NCBI GenBank assembly: GCA_028280615.1
Contig: JANQLK010000025.1
Span: 37,076 to 101,075, forward strand
DNA from: Woeseiaceae bacterium
Lineage (GTDB): Bacteria; Pseudomonadota; Gammaproteobacteria; Steroidobacterales; Woeseiaceae
Direction: 5' to 3'
DNA length: 64,000 bases
The notes beneath the pieces are model-generated. The model was not told where the DNA came from. It did not search any database and saw nothing but the letters and a program-made list of their open reading frames with translations. Both the position numbers and the translations under genes were made by a program. Of this stretch, positions 54,729-64,000 are shown in pieces. How positions within the stretch are numbered: position 1 is the first letter of the stretch; the number at the start of each line of letters is the position of its first letter.

Positions 54729-55799
54729 TCAGAACGGATCGTCGGGCGGCCGCTCGCCCGCGATCACGGTCGTATCGAAGGGCTGTCCGTCGCGCCAGCC
54801 GCGGATGCCGACTTCGTCGCCGGGGTTCGTGCCGGCAACGATCAGGAGCGCCTGCCGCCGTGACAGAATCGGCTCGTCGTTGATCGCGAGAATGACGTCG
54901 TCCTGCTCGAGTCCCGCCTGGTCGGCCGGGCCGCCCTCATACACCGAGACGAGCAGGATACCGGTGTCGCCCTCGAGACCCCGGGCCTCGCGTTCGGCCG
55001 TTGTCAGGTCGTCGGGCGAGAGTCCCATGTAGCCGCGGATGACGCGGCCATGCTGCTTGATCTGGTCGACGACGCCGCGCACGAGGTCGACCGGTATCGC
55101 AAAGCCGATGCCCTCGGTGCCGGAGTCCTGTGCCAGGACCGCCGTGTTGATCCCGACCAGCTCGCCGCGCGCGTTGACGAGCGCGCCGCCCGAGTTGCCG
55201 GCGTTGATCGCGGCGTCGGTCTGGATGAAGTTCTCGAACGTCGCGAGGTTCAGGAGCCCTCGGCCCGTCGCACTGACAATCCCCTGCGTGACCGACTTCG
55301 TCAGGCCGTAGGGGTTGCCGATTGCGAGCACGACGTCGCCGATGCGCAGCGCCGACGAGCTGCCGAGCTGCACAGCGGGCAGGGGTCCCTCGTCCACTTT
55401 GAGCAGGGCCAGGTCGGTCTCGCGGTCGACGCCGATCGTCTCGGGTTCGGCGATACGTCCATCGCTTAGCTGAATACGTATCTCGGCGGCCTCGGCGACG
55501 ACGTGATAATTCGTGACCAGGTAGCCGCTCGAATCGATGATGACGGCCGAGGCGAAGTTGGTACTGACTCGAAACCGCGTGCGGGCGGACGAGGCCCGGG
55601 CGTCGCGGACCAGCCGTTTGGTGTAGACATTGGCAACGGCCGGGGCGCTCCGGTCGACAGCGTCCGCGTAGCTCAGCGGCTGCGCCGGAGGGCGCGGGCC
55701 AACCGCCGGTAGCAGCTCGGGCCGCACCAGGACGACGAGAAAGGCGACGGCAAGGCCGACGACAACCGACTGCAACAGGAATGCGAGAGCTGATTTCAA
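54729..55799 (-). CDS. degS: DegS-like periplasmic serine protease with one PDZ domain
   Basis: A 356-residue protein with an uncleaved-type anchor (residues 8-27). The trypsin-like domain has the triad in TNYHVV (His), RETDLALL (Asp) and NAGNSGGALV (Ser). One PDZ domain follows (about 250-345). In DegS such proteins cut the anti-sigma factor RseA after the PDZ senses misfolded porins; AlgW is the Pseudomonas equivalent. Whether this one does so is inferred from architecture. It is divergent from petA, 266 bases away, and convergent with murA. Confidence 0.9.
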   Translation of the reverse strand: MKSALAFLLQSVVVGLAVAFLVVLVRPELLPAVGPRPPAQPLSYADAVDRSAPAVANVYTKRLVRDARASSARTRFRVSTNFASAVIIDSSGYLVTNYHVVAEAAEIRIQLSDGRIAEPETIGVDRETDLALLKVDEGPLPAVQLGSSSALRIGDVVLAIGNPYGLTKSVTQGIVSATGRGLLNLATFENFIQTDAAINAGNSGGALVNARGELVGINTAVLAQDSGTEGIGFAIPVDLVRGVVDQIKQHGRVIRGYMGLSPDDLTTAEREARGLEGDTGILLVSVYEGGPADQAGLEQDDVILAINDEPILSRRQALLIVAGTNPGDEVGIRGWRDGQPFDTTVIAGERPPDDPF

Positions 55800-55881
55800 T
55801 TCCGGTTCGTCCGCCGTGCTGATTACACTCAGTTACAGTCCGACCGCCGTTGGCAGCTAGCCAATTTCGACACAGCCCGTG

Positions 55882-55887
55882 TATAAT
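55882..55887 (+). promoter_or_regulatory. -10-like TATAAT upstream of petA
   Basis: A perfect TATAAT lies about 180 bases before the petA start in an AT-richer part of the degS-petA gap. I could not find a convincing -35 at 16-18 bases. The following leader contains few features. It is a candidate petABC promoter only. Confidence 0.4.
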
Positions 55888-56065
55888 GTCCGACTGATTC
55901 CGCGTAGCGACGCGGGTTTTCGACATCCTGACGGGAATCCCGGTCCGCTGCAAATCTTTAAGTTTCGAGTTAAGTAACTAGCGCGCTGACTGAAAGCCGG
56001 TGATACAGACGAGCGGCTTGCCGTTCGACCAGACTTTCTATCAGCCGTCAGCATTGGAGTGCCTG

Positions 56066-56662
56066 ATGACCGACGACGAGATGGACCGGATTGACCAGAA
56101 CCGACGTCACTTCCTAACCGTCGCAACCGCAGTAACCGGCCTTGCGGGAGCAGGCGCCGCTGCCGTTCCTTTCCTGGCTTCGCTAAAGCCCAGCGCCCGA
56201 GCGCAGGCGCTCGGCGCGCCGGTCGAAGTACCGGTCGGCTCGATGGAGGCCGGCGAGATGGTGCGCGTCCTGTGGCGCGGCAGACTCGTTTTCGTGCTCA
56301 AACGCGACGCGGCAATGGTCGAGCGGCTGCCGCAGAACGACGAGCAGCTCAGGGACCCCGATTCGGAGGTCGTCGATCAGCAGCCCGAGTATGCGGCCAA
56401 CGGCACGCGTTCAATTCGCCCCGAGTACCTTGTAATCGAGGGCTCGTGTACCCATCTCGGCTGCGCGCCGCTTCAGGATTTCGAAGTCAGGCCGTCTGAA
56501 CAATGGAACGGCGGGTTTTTCTGCCCGTGTCACGGATCCAAGTTCGACCTGGCAGGGCGCGTGTTCCAGGGCGTCCCGGCGCCGACCAACCTGCGCGTTC
56601 CACCCCATCGATTCGTTAGAGATGATCTGATCCTCATCGGTCAGGACAGTGGAGCAGCATAA
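56066..56662 (+). CDS. petA: ubiquinol-cytochrome c reductase Rieske iron-sulfur subunit
   Basis: A 198-residue Rieske protein. The start ATG 56066 follows TTGGAG. A Tat-like signal anchor (QNRRHFLTVATAV then a hydrophobic stretch) is followed by the Rieske motifs CTHLGC and CPCHGS, which bind the 2Fe-2S cluster through two cysteines and two histidines. It carries electrons from ubiquinol to cytochrome c1. The gene overlaps petB by one base (TAATG). Confidence 0.95.
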   Translation: MTDDEMDRIDQNRRHFLTVATAVTGLAGAGAAAVPFLASLKPSARAQALGAPVEVPVGSMEAGEMVRVLWRGRLVFVLKRDAAMVERLPQNDEQLRDPDSEVVDQQPEYAANGTRSIRPEYLVIEGSCTHLGCAPLQDFEVRPSEQWNGGFFCPCHGSKFDLAGRVFQGVPAPTNLRVPPHRFVRDDLILIGQDSGAA

Positions 56663-57912
56663 TGGCGAGAGTTGAAGCAGAGGTAGGCACCCGGCAGGGC
56701 GGCTTCATGAAGTGGATTGACGATCGCTTCCCGTTCACGTCGACGATGAAGTACCACGTCACCGAGTACTACGCGTCGAAGAACTTGAATCTCTGGTACG
56801 TGTTCGGCGTATTGTCGATGGTCGTGCTGGTCATCCAGCTACTGACCGGCATTTTCCTGACGATGAACTACAAGCCGTCCGCGGCCGAGGCATTCGCGTC
56901 GGTCGAGTACATCATGCGCGATGTGGAGTGGGGCTGGCTGATCCGCTACATGCACTCAACCGGTGCCTCGTTTTTCTTCATCGTCGTTTACCTGCATATG
57001 TTCCGGGCCATGCTGTACGGCTCGTACAGGAAACCCCGCGAGCTGATCTGGATCATCGGCATGCTTATTTTTCTCTGCCTGATGGCGGAGGCGTTCGCCG
57101 GCTACCTTCTCCCCTGGGGCCAGATGTCGTACTGGGGCGCGCAGGTCATCATCTCGCTGTTCGGCGCTATTCCGGTCGTCGGCGATGCGATCGTCGAGTT
57201 CATCCGCGGCGACTACTCGATCTCCGATATCACGTTGAACCGTTTCTTCGCGCTGCACGTGATCCTGCTGCCGCTCGCACTGATCGGCCTCGTCTTCGTT
57301 CACATCGTCGCGCTGCACGAGGTCGGATCGAACAATCCGGACGGCGTCGAGATCAAGGAGAAGAAGGACGAGAACGGCGTGCCGCTGGACGGCGTGGAGT
57401 TTCACCCGTATCACACGTCGAAGGACCTGGTGGCGATCATCGTCTTCCTGATGATCTTCTCGGCCGTCGTGTTCTTCGCGCCCGAAATGGGCGGCTATTT
57501 CCTCGAGTATGCCAATTTCGACCCGGCGAACGTCCGTGCGACGCCGGAGCACATCGCACCGGTCTGGTACTTCACGCCGTTCTACGCCGTACTCCGCGCC
57601 GTGCCCGACAAGCTGTGGGGGTTCATCCTGTTCGGCCTGTCTGTCATCCTGCCGCTGTTCCTGCCGTGGCTGGACAAGGCTCGCGTGAAATCCATTCGCT
57701 ACCGCGGCTGGATTTACAGGACCGCGCTGACCGTCTTCGTTGTCAGCTTCATAGCGCTCGGCTGGCTCGGCGTGCAGCCCGCGGAAGGCGTTTACGTGAT
57801 CGCCGCGCGACTGTTTACCGTGCTGTACTTCGCGTTTTTCATCCTGATGCCGTGGTACACGCGGATCGACAAGACAAAGCCTGTGCCGGAAAGGGTGGTA
57901 TACAATGGTTAA
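56662..57912 (+). CDS. petB: cytochrome b of the bc1 complex
   Basis: A 416-residue membrane subunit with about eight helices that binds two b hemes and forms the quinol sites. Heme-ligating histidines lie in RYMHSTGASFFF and VYLHMFRA on helix II, and in RFFALHVILL and FVHIVALHEVG on helix IV. The Qo-site PEW-type motif appears here as the segment around HIAPVWYFTPFYAVLR (PVWY in place of PEWY). That substitution is worth checking. It overlaps petA and petC. Confidence 0.95.
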   Translation: MARVEAEVGTRQGGFMKWIDDRFPFTSTMKYHVTEYYASKNLNLWYVFGVLSMVVLVIQLLTGIFLTMNYKPSAAEAFASVEYIMRDVEWGWLIRYMHSTGASFFFIVVYLHMFRAMLYGSYRKPRELIWIIGMLIFLCLMAEAFAGYLLPWGQMSYWGAQVIISLFGAIPVVGDAIVEFIRGDYSISDITLNRFFALHVILLPLALIGLVFVHIVALHEVGSNNPDGVEIKEKKDENGVPLDGVEFHPYHTSKDLVAIIVFLMIFSAVVFFAPEMGGYFLEYANFDPANVRATPEHIAPVWYFTPFYAVLRAVPDKLWGFILFGLSVILPLFLPWLDKARVKSIRYRGWIYRTALTVFVVSFIALGWLGVQPAEGVYVIAARLFTVLYFAFFILMPWYTRIDKTKPVPERVVYNG

Positions 57913-58657
57913 CACGAGCATGTTCAGACTTCTGCTCGCAGTTCTGCTGTCTGGAATCTTCGGAACGGCACTCGCGGCCGGCGGCGTGGAGCTCGAGTCC
58001 GCCGACATCGATCCCGGCAACGTCAATTCGCTGCAGCGCGGTGCCCGCAATTTCATGAACTACTGTTCGGGTTGCCATTCCGCCAAGTACGTGCGTTACA
58101 ACACGATAGGCAGCGATCTGAACCTCTCCGAAGACGAACTCATCAACAACCTGATGTTCAATGCGGAGAAGACCTTCGAGACAATCAACGTCGCGATGCG
58201 CCCCGACGAGGCCGAGCGCTGGTTCGGCGTCACGCCGCCGGACCTGACGCTGGCCGGGCGCGCGAAGGGCGCCGACTACATTTACAGCTTCCTCAGGGGC
58301 TTCTACATCGATCCGGATCGGTCCACGGGCGTGAACAACCGGGTGCTCGCCGGTACCTCGATGCCACACGTTCTGGGCGGCTTGCAGGGCTACCAGCGTG
58401 CCGTCTACGAAACCCACGAGGAAGCCGACGGCTCCGAGACTCTGCACCTGTCCGGGCTCGAGCTCGCCGTTCCGGGTACGATGGCCGAGGAGGAATACGA
58501 TGAGTTCGTGCGCGACACGACAAACTTCCTGGTCTACATTGCCGAACCGATCCGGTCGGAACGTCGTCAGCTCGGTGTGTGGGTTCTCATGTACCTGCTG
58601 TTCTTCCTGATCATCGCGAGAATGTTGAAGAAGCAGATCTGGAAGGACGTGAAGTGA
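57905..58657 (+). CDS. petC: cytochrome c1 of the bc1 complex
   Basis: A 250-residue heme protein with a signal peptide (RLLLAVLLSGIFGTALA). The heme c motif is CSGCHS near residue 56, the methionine ligand region is GTSMPHVLGG, and a C-terminal anchor helix (LGVWVLMYLLFFLIIARML) holds it in the membrane. The start ATG 57905 overlaps the end of petB by eight bases. Its stop overlaps the sspA start. Confidence 0.95.
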   Translation: MVNTSMFRLLLAVLLSGIFGTALAAGGVELESADIDPGNVNSLQRGARNFMNYCSGCHSAKYVRYNTIGSDLNLSEDELINNLMFNAEKTFETINVAMRPDEAERWFGVTPPDLTLAGRAKGADYIYSFLRGFYIDPDRSTGVNNRVLAGTSMPHVLGGLQGYQRAVYETHEEADGSETLHLSGLELAVPGTMAEEEYDEFVRDTTNFLVYIAEPIRSERRQLGVWVLMYLLFFLIIARMLKKQIWKDVK

Positions 58658-59283
58658 TGGCCGTTACCGCAAATCGCAGATCGGTCATGACCCTGTTCTC
58701 GCGGCCGACCGATATCCACAGTCATCGTACCCGACTCGTACTCGCTGAGAAGAACATCAACATCGAGATCGCGAACGTCGCCGGTCCCGATCTGCCCGAA
58801 GATCTGATGGACCTGAACCCGTACCACACGGTGCCGACGCTCGTCGATCGCGACCTGACGCTGTACGATTCGCGGGTCATCATCGAGTACCTCGACGAGC
58901 GTTTTCCGCATCCGCCGCTCATGCCCGTCGACCCGGTCACGCGCGCGCAGTTCAGGCTCGCGCTGTTTCGCATCGAGAAAGACTGGTACTCGATTGCCGA
59001 GGAGGCGGACGCCGCCGACGGGCGCCTCAGCGCAAAGTCCAAGAAAATGTTACGTGAGAGCATACTCCAGAGTGCCGAGCTGTTCGGCGCCAAGCCGTTT
59101 TTCCTGTCCGACGAGTTTTCGCTCGTCGATTGCAGCCTCGCGCCGATCCTGTGGCGGCTGCCGGTATACGGAATTGAGCTTGGCGCCGAGGCGGATGCCA
59201 TTGACGCGTACATGCAGCGCGTCTTTTCTCGCCGCTCCTTCCAGCAGTCGCTGACCGAGCTGGAACAGGAAATGCGCATGTAA
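58657..59283 (+). CDS. sspA: stringent starvation protein A
   Basis: A 208-residue glutathione-S-transferase-fold protein that binds RNA polymerase and helps stationary-phase and acid-stress transcription; it lacks GST activity in E. coli. The N-terminal thioredoxin-like part is MTLFSRPTDIHSHRTRLVLAEK, and the PHP-like surface segment near residue 85 reads RFPHPPLMPVDP. The start ATG 58657 overlaps the petC stop, with AAGGA upstream. sspB follows. Confidence 0.93.
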   Translation: MAVTANRRSVMTLFSRPTDIHSHRTRLVLAEKNINIEIANVAGPDLPEDLMDLNPYHTVPTLVDRDLTLYDSRVIIEYLDERFPHPPLMPVDPVTRAQFRLALFRIEKDWYSIAEEADAADGRLSAKSKKMLRESILQSAELFGAKPFFLSDEFSLVDCSLAPILWRLPVYGIELGAEADAIDAYMQRVFSRRSFQQSLTELEQEMRM

Positions 59284-59412
59284 ACTCGCCGCGGCCGGAA
59301 GCCTGCGCAACGGCTGCTGGCGCTTATGTCATGTTGCCGCCGCTTGAGCGAATCGGTGGTGGTATGGTTGCCGAATCGGACCTCTAACAACAAAGTGTCT
59401 CAATACACAGCC

Positions 59413-60496
<1,084 letters not shown>

Positions 60497-60540
60497 CTAA
60501 CGGCACGCAGACCGGTCTGCGGTCTGCGCGGGTCGCAGCG

Positions 60541-60930
60541 TCAAGACTCGCGGAACGCATCCCGCAACCAGGCGAGTCTGAGCGTGCCTGCCATCGTCCT
60601 GTCCACCCCGACGACATCGAAGCGACAGACGCGATCGTAGTGCTCCGGATGTCTTGCGATGTATTTTGCGGCCGCCGCCAGTATTCGTCGTTGTTTGCGT
60701 CGGTCGACGGTATGGCAGGCGCTGACGCGGCTACCCGCTCCGCGATAGCGAACCTCGACGAACACCAGGCAGTCGCCGTCGAGCATGACGATATCGACCT
60801 CGCCCCGCCGAGTGCTGACGTTGCTTGCCAGTAGCTCGAGTCCGCGGCGTTCGAGGTAACGTACCGCTCGTCCCTCAAAGCGAAGGCCTACTGCCCGGGC
60901 GGGCTCTCGTCGTTTGCTTCGTCGAGCCAC
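60541..60930 (-). CDS. yraN: UPF0102 (YraN) family protein
   Basis: A 129-residue protein of the YraN family, with a restriction-endonuclease-like fold. GLRFEGRAVRYLERRG and RRGEVDIVMLDG then VFVEVRYRG carry the conserved acidic and E-x-R residues. Biological role not established. It starts at GTG 60930 inside the end of lpoA (43-base overlap), with no later start codon before the conserved region. Confidence 0.92.
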   Translation of the reverse strand: MARRSKRREPARAVGLRFEGRAVRYLERRGLELLASNVSTRRGEVDIVMLDGDCLVFVEVRYRGAGSRVSACHTVDRRKQRRILAAAAKYIARHPEHYDRVCRFDVVGVDRTMAGTLRLAWLRDAFRES

Positions 60931-62876
60931 GGCTCACGATCAGTGGACTCGGGCGGTGCCAGCCGGCCGTCCTCGCTTACGTCCCGGATGGGGCCGCTGG
61001 CTGGCAGCGAATCGGCAATGGCGACCGGCCGTCCGCCCTGGAACTGCGCCCAGGCGGGCCGTCGATGAACGCGGCCTTCGGCATCGACGAACAGCCGCCC
61101 GGTGGCTCCATCCATGTCGAGGAACGCGCCGTCGGGCACACCGAACAGCGCGCCGACGAGGTGGTATGCGTCGTAGCCCATGGCATGCAGGCGCCCGAGG
61201 CGACGCTGCTCCGGCCAGTGTTCCTCGAATTCGCCGGGCAGCCGCTCGATCCAGGGCTGCGGCGAAATGACCCAGGGGGCGTCGACGAACATCACGCCGT
61301 TCAGGTCGCTGTCGGTCCGGCCGTCCATCGCGTATATCGATGACGTCGAATACACCGGCAAGTCGCCGGAATAGTGGAACTTGAGCTGCGATTTCAACAG
61401 CCTGCCCGAGGCCGCGTTGGCCGCGAGGAAGATGAACTCGGCATCTTGCCGGCGGCGAGGATCGAATTGCAGCGGTCCGCCAATGTTCGCGCGTAGCCGC
61501 TGGTAGCGTTGCACGCTTCCCGACAATGCCATCAGGTCTTCGATTGTGTTCGAGAAGTCCGGGTTCTCGCTCGTATAGCTGCGGCTGTCGAGCAACGTAC
61601 CGCCGAGTTCCTCGAAGCGGCTCGCGAAGCTCAACAGCACGCGGCGACCCACGCTGTTGCTGGGCACCAGCGCCAGCGCACGGGTATGCCCGTCGGCGAG
61701 CGCCCGCTCCGCGGCCGCCTCGGCCTCGTCTTCGGGCGCGAGCGCGAACTGGAACAGCCCCGGCGGCGCCAGCGTGTTCTCCGGCAGGTAGTTCAGCGTC
61801 AGTACGGGGATGGGTACGAGTAGGTCATTCGCAAGCTCGCTCACGTTGCGCCGAAGCAGCGGGCCCACCACGAACTCCGCGCCGTCGGCCACTGCCGCCG
61901 TATAGGCCGCAACGGCGCCGCCCTCCTTGTTGACATCGTACACACGTATCGTCTGCCGGTCGTCCAGGCCGCCCGCGGTCGCAAAGTAGGCGCCCAGAAA
62001 ACCGTTCTGAATGGCTTTGCCCGCGCTCGCGGCGTTGCCGGACAACGGCAGCAGTAGCGCCACCTGACGCGGGTAGCTCAGGAGCTGCTCATCCGGCAGT
62101 TCGAGCCCGTCGACGATCGCGATCGCCGGATGATCGGGGTTGGCTTCGCGCCACCGCGCCACGCCGTTCGCCCAGCCGATGCCCTGCTGGCCCGTGGATG
62201 CCGCAAGCGACCCGAGCGACAGCCAGGCACGAATGTTCGTGTCGGCAGTCAGTTCGCTCGCCGTGCGCAGATCGCTCGGCCGGCTGGCCGCCAGTCCCTC
62301 CCAGAGGTGGCGCCGGTTGGCATCGACGTCGTCGCGGCTCGACAGCCACAGCTCGCGCTGCAGCATGAGTTCGGCTGCTCGCCCGGGATCCCCCGATTGG
62401 AAGTAGGCATCCGCCCTGAGCTCTTCGACCCGCAGCCGACGGTCCTGGGTGAGCGGCTCACGGCTGAGCGCTTCGAGCAGGGAGAGCGCCGCTTCGCTGT
62501 CTCCCTGGTACAGGGCGAGTGCCGCGCTGTTGCCGGCCCACAGCCAGTACAGCGGGCCGGACGACGGTGTTGCGACACGCGAGTGCGCGTTGCGCGCCCG
62601 GCCGATGTCGCCGCCTTCCAGCCATTGCTCGATGGCCAGCATCGTCAGCCGGTCGGCGTCGCTGCCCACGGCGTTCGTCGCAAGACCGATGTAAACGCCC
62701 GCGGCACCGGCGTGGTCGCCGTTCTGGGCGAGCCGCACGGCGCGGCCTTCGCCGCTCAGCGATGAACCGCCGCCCGTGCTGACGCAGGCCGCGAGCATCA
62801 GGAGCAACGCGGCGGCGCCGACCGCGACCCGTAGCCGCGATGGCGGTAGCGCGCGATGTTTGCGAGGATTGATCAT
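60888..62876 (-). CDS. lpoA: LpoA, outer-membrane activator of penicillin-binding protein 1A
   Basis: A 662-residue lipoprotein. The lipobox is LMLAAC near residue 29, and the start ATG 62876 is chosen to place it. The N-terminal part is a helical TPR-like domain (residues about 40-260). The C-terminal part is a periplasmic-binding-protein fold (QVALLLPLSGNAASAGKAIQ near 290, then paired lobes). In E. coli LpoA reaches through the peptidoglycan to activate PBP1a. It is divergent from rsmI and overlaps yraN. Confidence 0.92.
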   Translation of the reverse strand: MINPRKHRALPPSRLRVAVGAAALLLMLAACVSTGGGSSLSGEGRAVRLAQNGDHAGAAGVYIGLATNAVGSDADRLTMLAIEQWLEGGDIGRARNAHSRVATPSSGPLYWLWAGNSAALALYQGDSEAALSLLEALSREPLTQDRRLRVEELRADAYFQSGDPGRAAELMLQRELWLSSRDDVDANRRHLWEGLAASRPSDLRTASELTADTNIRAWLSLGSLAASTGQQGIGWANGVARWREANPDHPAIAIVDGLELPDEQLLSYPRQVALLLPLSGNAASAGKAIQNGFLGAYFATAGGLDDRQTIRVYDVNKEGGAVAAYTAAVADGAEFVVGPLLRRNVSELANDLLVPIPVLTLNYLPENTLAPPGLFQFALAPEDEAEAAAERALADGHTRALALVPSNSVGRRVLLSFASRFEELGGTLLDSRSYTSENPDFSNTIEDLMALSGSVQRYQRLRANIGGPLQFDPRRRQDAEFIFLAANAASGRLLKSQLKFHYSGDLPVYSTSSIYAMDGRTDSDLNGVMFVDAPWVISPQPWIERLPGEFEEHWPEQRRLGRLHAMGYDAYHLVGALFGVPDGAFLDMDGATGRLFVDAEGRVHRRPAWAQFQGGRPVAIADSLPASGPIRDVSEDGRLAPPESTDREPWLDEANDESPPGQ

Positions 62877-62907
62877 AAGTTCCCAAGCCGTACAGGTCCG
62901 CGTCGTC

Positions 62908-63750
62908 GTGAGCGGAACGCTCTTCATCGTTGCAACGCCCATAGGCAATCTCGAAGACCTGTCGTCCCGAGCTCGCCAGACGCTCGCGGACGTGGATCTG
63001 ATAGCCGCCGAGGATACCCGCCGCACCGGTCGATTGCTATCGGCTATCGGCGTGAAACGTCCACTTATGTCACTCCACGATCACAACGAAGCCCGCGTCG
63101 CGGATGCAATCGTTAGCGACCTCGAGGCCGGTCGCAACGTGGCGCTCGTGAGCGACGCCGGCACGCCGCTCGTCAGCGACCCCGGCTATCGGCTCGTCAG
63201 GGCTGCGCATGCCGCCGGCGTTCGCGTGTCGCCGATCCCGGGCGCCAGCGCGCTGACGGCGGCACTTTCGGTTTCCGGGCTGCCGACGGACCGATTCTGC
63301 TTCGAGGGCTTCCCGCCCGCCCGCGCGAAGGCGCGGCGCGAGGCGTTCGCAAAGCTTGCAGGCGAGCCGCGCTCGATCGTGTTTTACGAGTCGGTGCACC
63401 GGATCGCGGACTTCCTGGACGATGCGGTCCAGGCGTTCGGCGCTTCGCGACCGGCGTTCATCGGCCGCGAGCTCACGAAGCTCCATGAGCAATGCCGGTC
63501 GGCGACGCTGGGTTCGCTTCGTGGGCAGCTTCAATCCGGCGCGATCGCCGCCAGGGGCGAATTCGTCATCGTCGTGGCCGGTTCCGGCGAAGCGCGGGAT
63601 TCGGCATCGATCGACGCGGACCTGCTGCTCGGCGAACTGTCCGCCATCCTGCCCGCCCGGCAGGCAGCGAGCCTCGCCGCAAGGCTAACCGGCGAGCGCG
63701 CGAATACGCTGTACAAGCGGATCCTTGCCCTGGGCGACGAAGCGTCCTAG
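62908..63750 (+). CDS. rsmI: 16S rRNA (cytidine1402-2'-O)-methyltransferase
   Basis: A 280-residue SAM-dependent methyltransferase of the tetrapyrrole-methylase fold. It opens LFIVATPIGNLEDLS and shows AEDTRRTGRLL, VALVSDAGTPLVSDPG and the PGASALTAALSVSGL loop. Start GTG 62908 matches the family's usual N-terminus. The stop TAG lies in CTAG at the left border of the 169-bp element copy B. It is divergent from lpoA. Confidence 0.94.
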   Translation: MSGTLFIVATPIGNLEDLSSRARQTLADVDLIAAEDTRRTGRLLSAIGVKRPLMSLHDHNEARVADAIVSDLEAGRNVALVSDAGTPLVSDPGYRLVRAAHAAGVRVSPIPGASALTAALSVSGLPTDRFCFEGFPPARAKARREAFAKLAGEPRSIVFYESVHRIADFLDDAVQAFGASRPAFIGRELTKLHEQCRSATLGSLRGQLQSGAIAARGEFVIVVAGSGEARDSASIDADLLLGELSAILPARQAASLAARLTGERANTLYKRILALGDEAS

Positions 63751-63915
63751 CAGGCTGTTGAAAAACGTGGTTTTTCGACTGCCTGCGACCGGCACATGGA
63801 CGTGCCGACATTGTCAATGGCGGTAAGCCATTGACAATGCGAGCGAACTGAAAACCGCGCTTTTCAGTTCGTGAGGTTGAAAAAGCCATGGAAGGCTTTT
63901 CCAACAGCCTGCTAG
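63747..63915. mobile_element. 169-bp CTAG-bounded multi-hairpin element, copy B
   Basis: Same orientation and length as copy A, bounded by CTAG at 63747-63750 and 63912-63915. The central hairpin here is a perfect 12-base stem (ATTGTCAATGGC and GCCATTGACAAT), where copy A has a T-A pair replacing a G-C pair. The left CTAG contains the rsmI stop codon. CGAACTGAAAA/TTTTCAGTTCG is identical in both copies. Confidence 0.8.
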
Positions 63916-63948
63916 TGCGGCCACCTGCTGTGGCGTCGTTGCGTCGAA

Positions 63949-64000
63949 CTACAGCCAGCGGCGTACGCGATCCATGTATCGGCGGTAGGGAAGGCCGAAT
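63949..64000 (-). CDS. C-terminal fragment of an unknown protein, cut by the window edge
   Basis: On the minus strand the last codons of a frame enter from the right edge and end at TAG 63949-63951: residues read FGLPYRRYMDRVRRWL. The YRRYM...R..RW.. pattern resembles the C-terminus of isoprenylcysteine carboxyl methyltransferase-like (ICMT) membrane proteins. Only 17 residues are visible, so this is a weak guess. Confidence 0.3.
   Translation of the reverse strand, partial: FGLPYRRYMDRVRRWL

Overview
This high-GC window reads as a chromosomal segment of a free-living Gammaproteobacterium outside the Enterobacterales. Two gene orders support this: kdsD-kdsC-lptC-lptA-lptB-rpoN-hpf-ptsN-rapZ, and petABC-sspAB with diaA-yraN-lpoA/rsmI. 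Pyrophosphate-dependent phosphofructokinase next to a membrane pyrophosphatase recalls Xanthomonadales-allied lineages and methylotrophs; a narrower placement is inference only. No tRNA, rRNA, CRISPR array, phage or transposase gene was seen. No gene-free stretch exceeds 300 bases.

Layout. 0.2-7 kb is accessory: a two-domain TlpA-like thioredoxin, a glycine-zipper lipoprotein, a BlaI/M56 signalling pair with a palindromic operator, a tandem beta-lactamase-fold protein and an Lrp-type regulator. 7-12.3 kb is envelope: hldE, waaA, tolC and a PIMT-like methyltransferase. 12.5-23 kb holds a PAS-GGDEF-EAL protein, then hppA, pfp, adk, rnd, mpl and a LON-domain gene. 23-28.7 kb is one minus-strand run metK-ahcY-cpdA-like-traB-like-hemL. 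28.8-36.1 kb is central carbon metabolism (tkt, gap, pgk, pyk) with a PhoX-like gene between pgk and pyk. 36.1-43.4 kb is mixed: penicillin-acylase family, MoxR/VWA pair, exported peroxiredoxin, patatin and two small membrane proteins. 43.4-54.7 kb is the mgtE-rapZ-ptsN-hpf-rpoN-lptBAC-kdsCD-caxA block plus ibaG-murA. 54.7-64 kb is a degS-like protease, petABC, sspAB, diaA, yraN, lpoA and rsmI.

How the genes work together. Two themes dominate: Gram-negative envelope construction (Kdo and heptose supply, LPS transport, peptidoglycan precursors and recycling) and an energy layout in which PPi-PFK and a K+-type membrane pyrophosphatase let pyrophosphate replace ATP at the phosphofructokinase step.

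The least explained signal is non-coding. Two families of CTAG-bounded inverted-repeat elements sit at gene ends: a 169-bp multi-hairpin element (two copies) and a 165-bp long-inverted-repeat element with shorter relatives. At four loci the TAG stop codon of the neighbouring gene lies inside the element's CTAG border. One copy splits lptC from lptA and replaces the sequence in front of lptA. A REPIN-like pair and a short gene-end hairpin repeat add to this. Element identities, distributions and effects need database searches that could not be run here.
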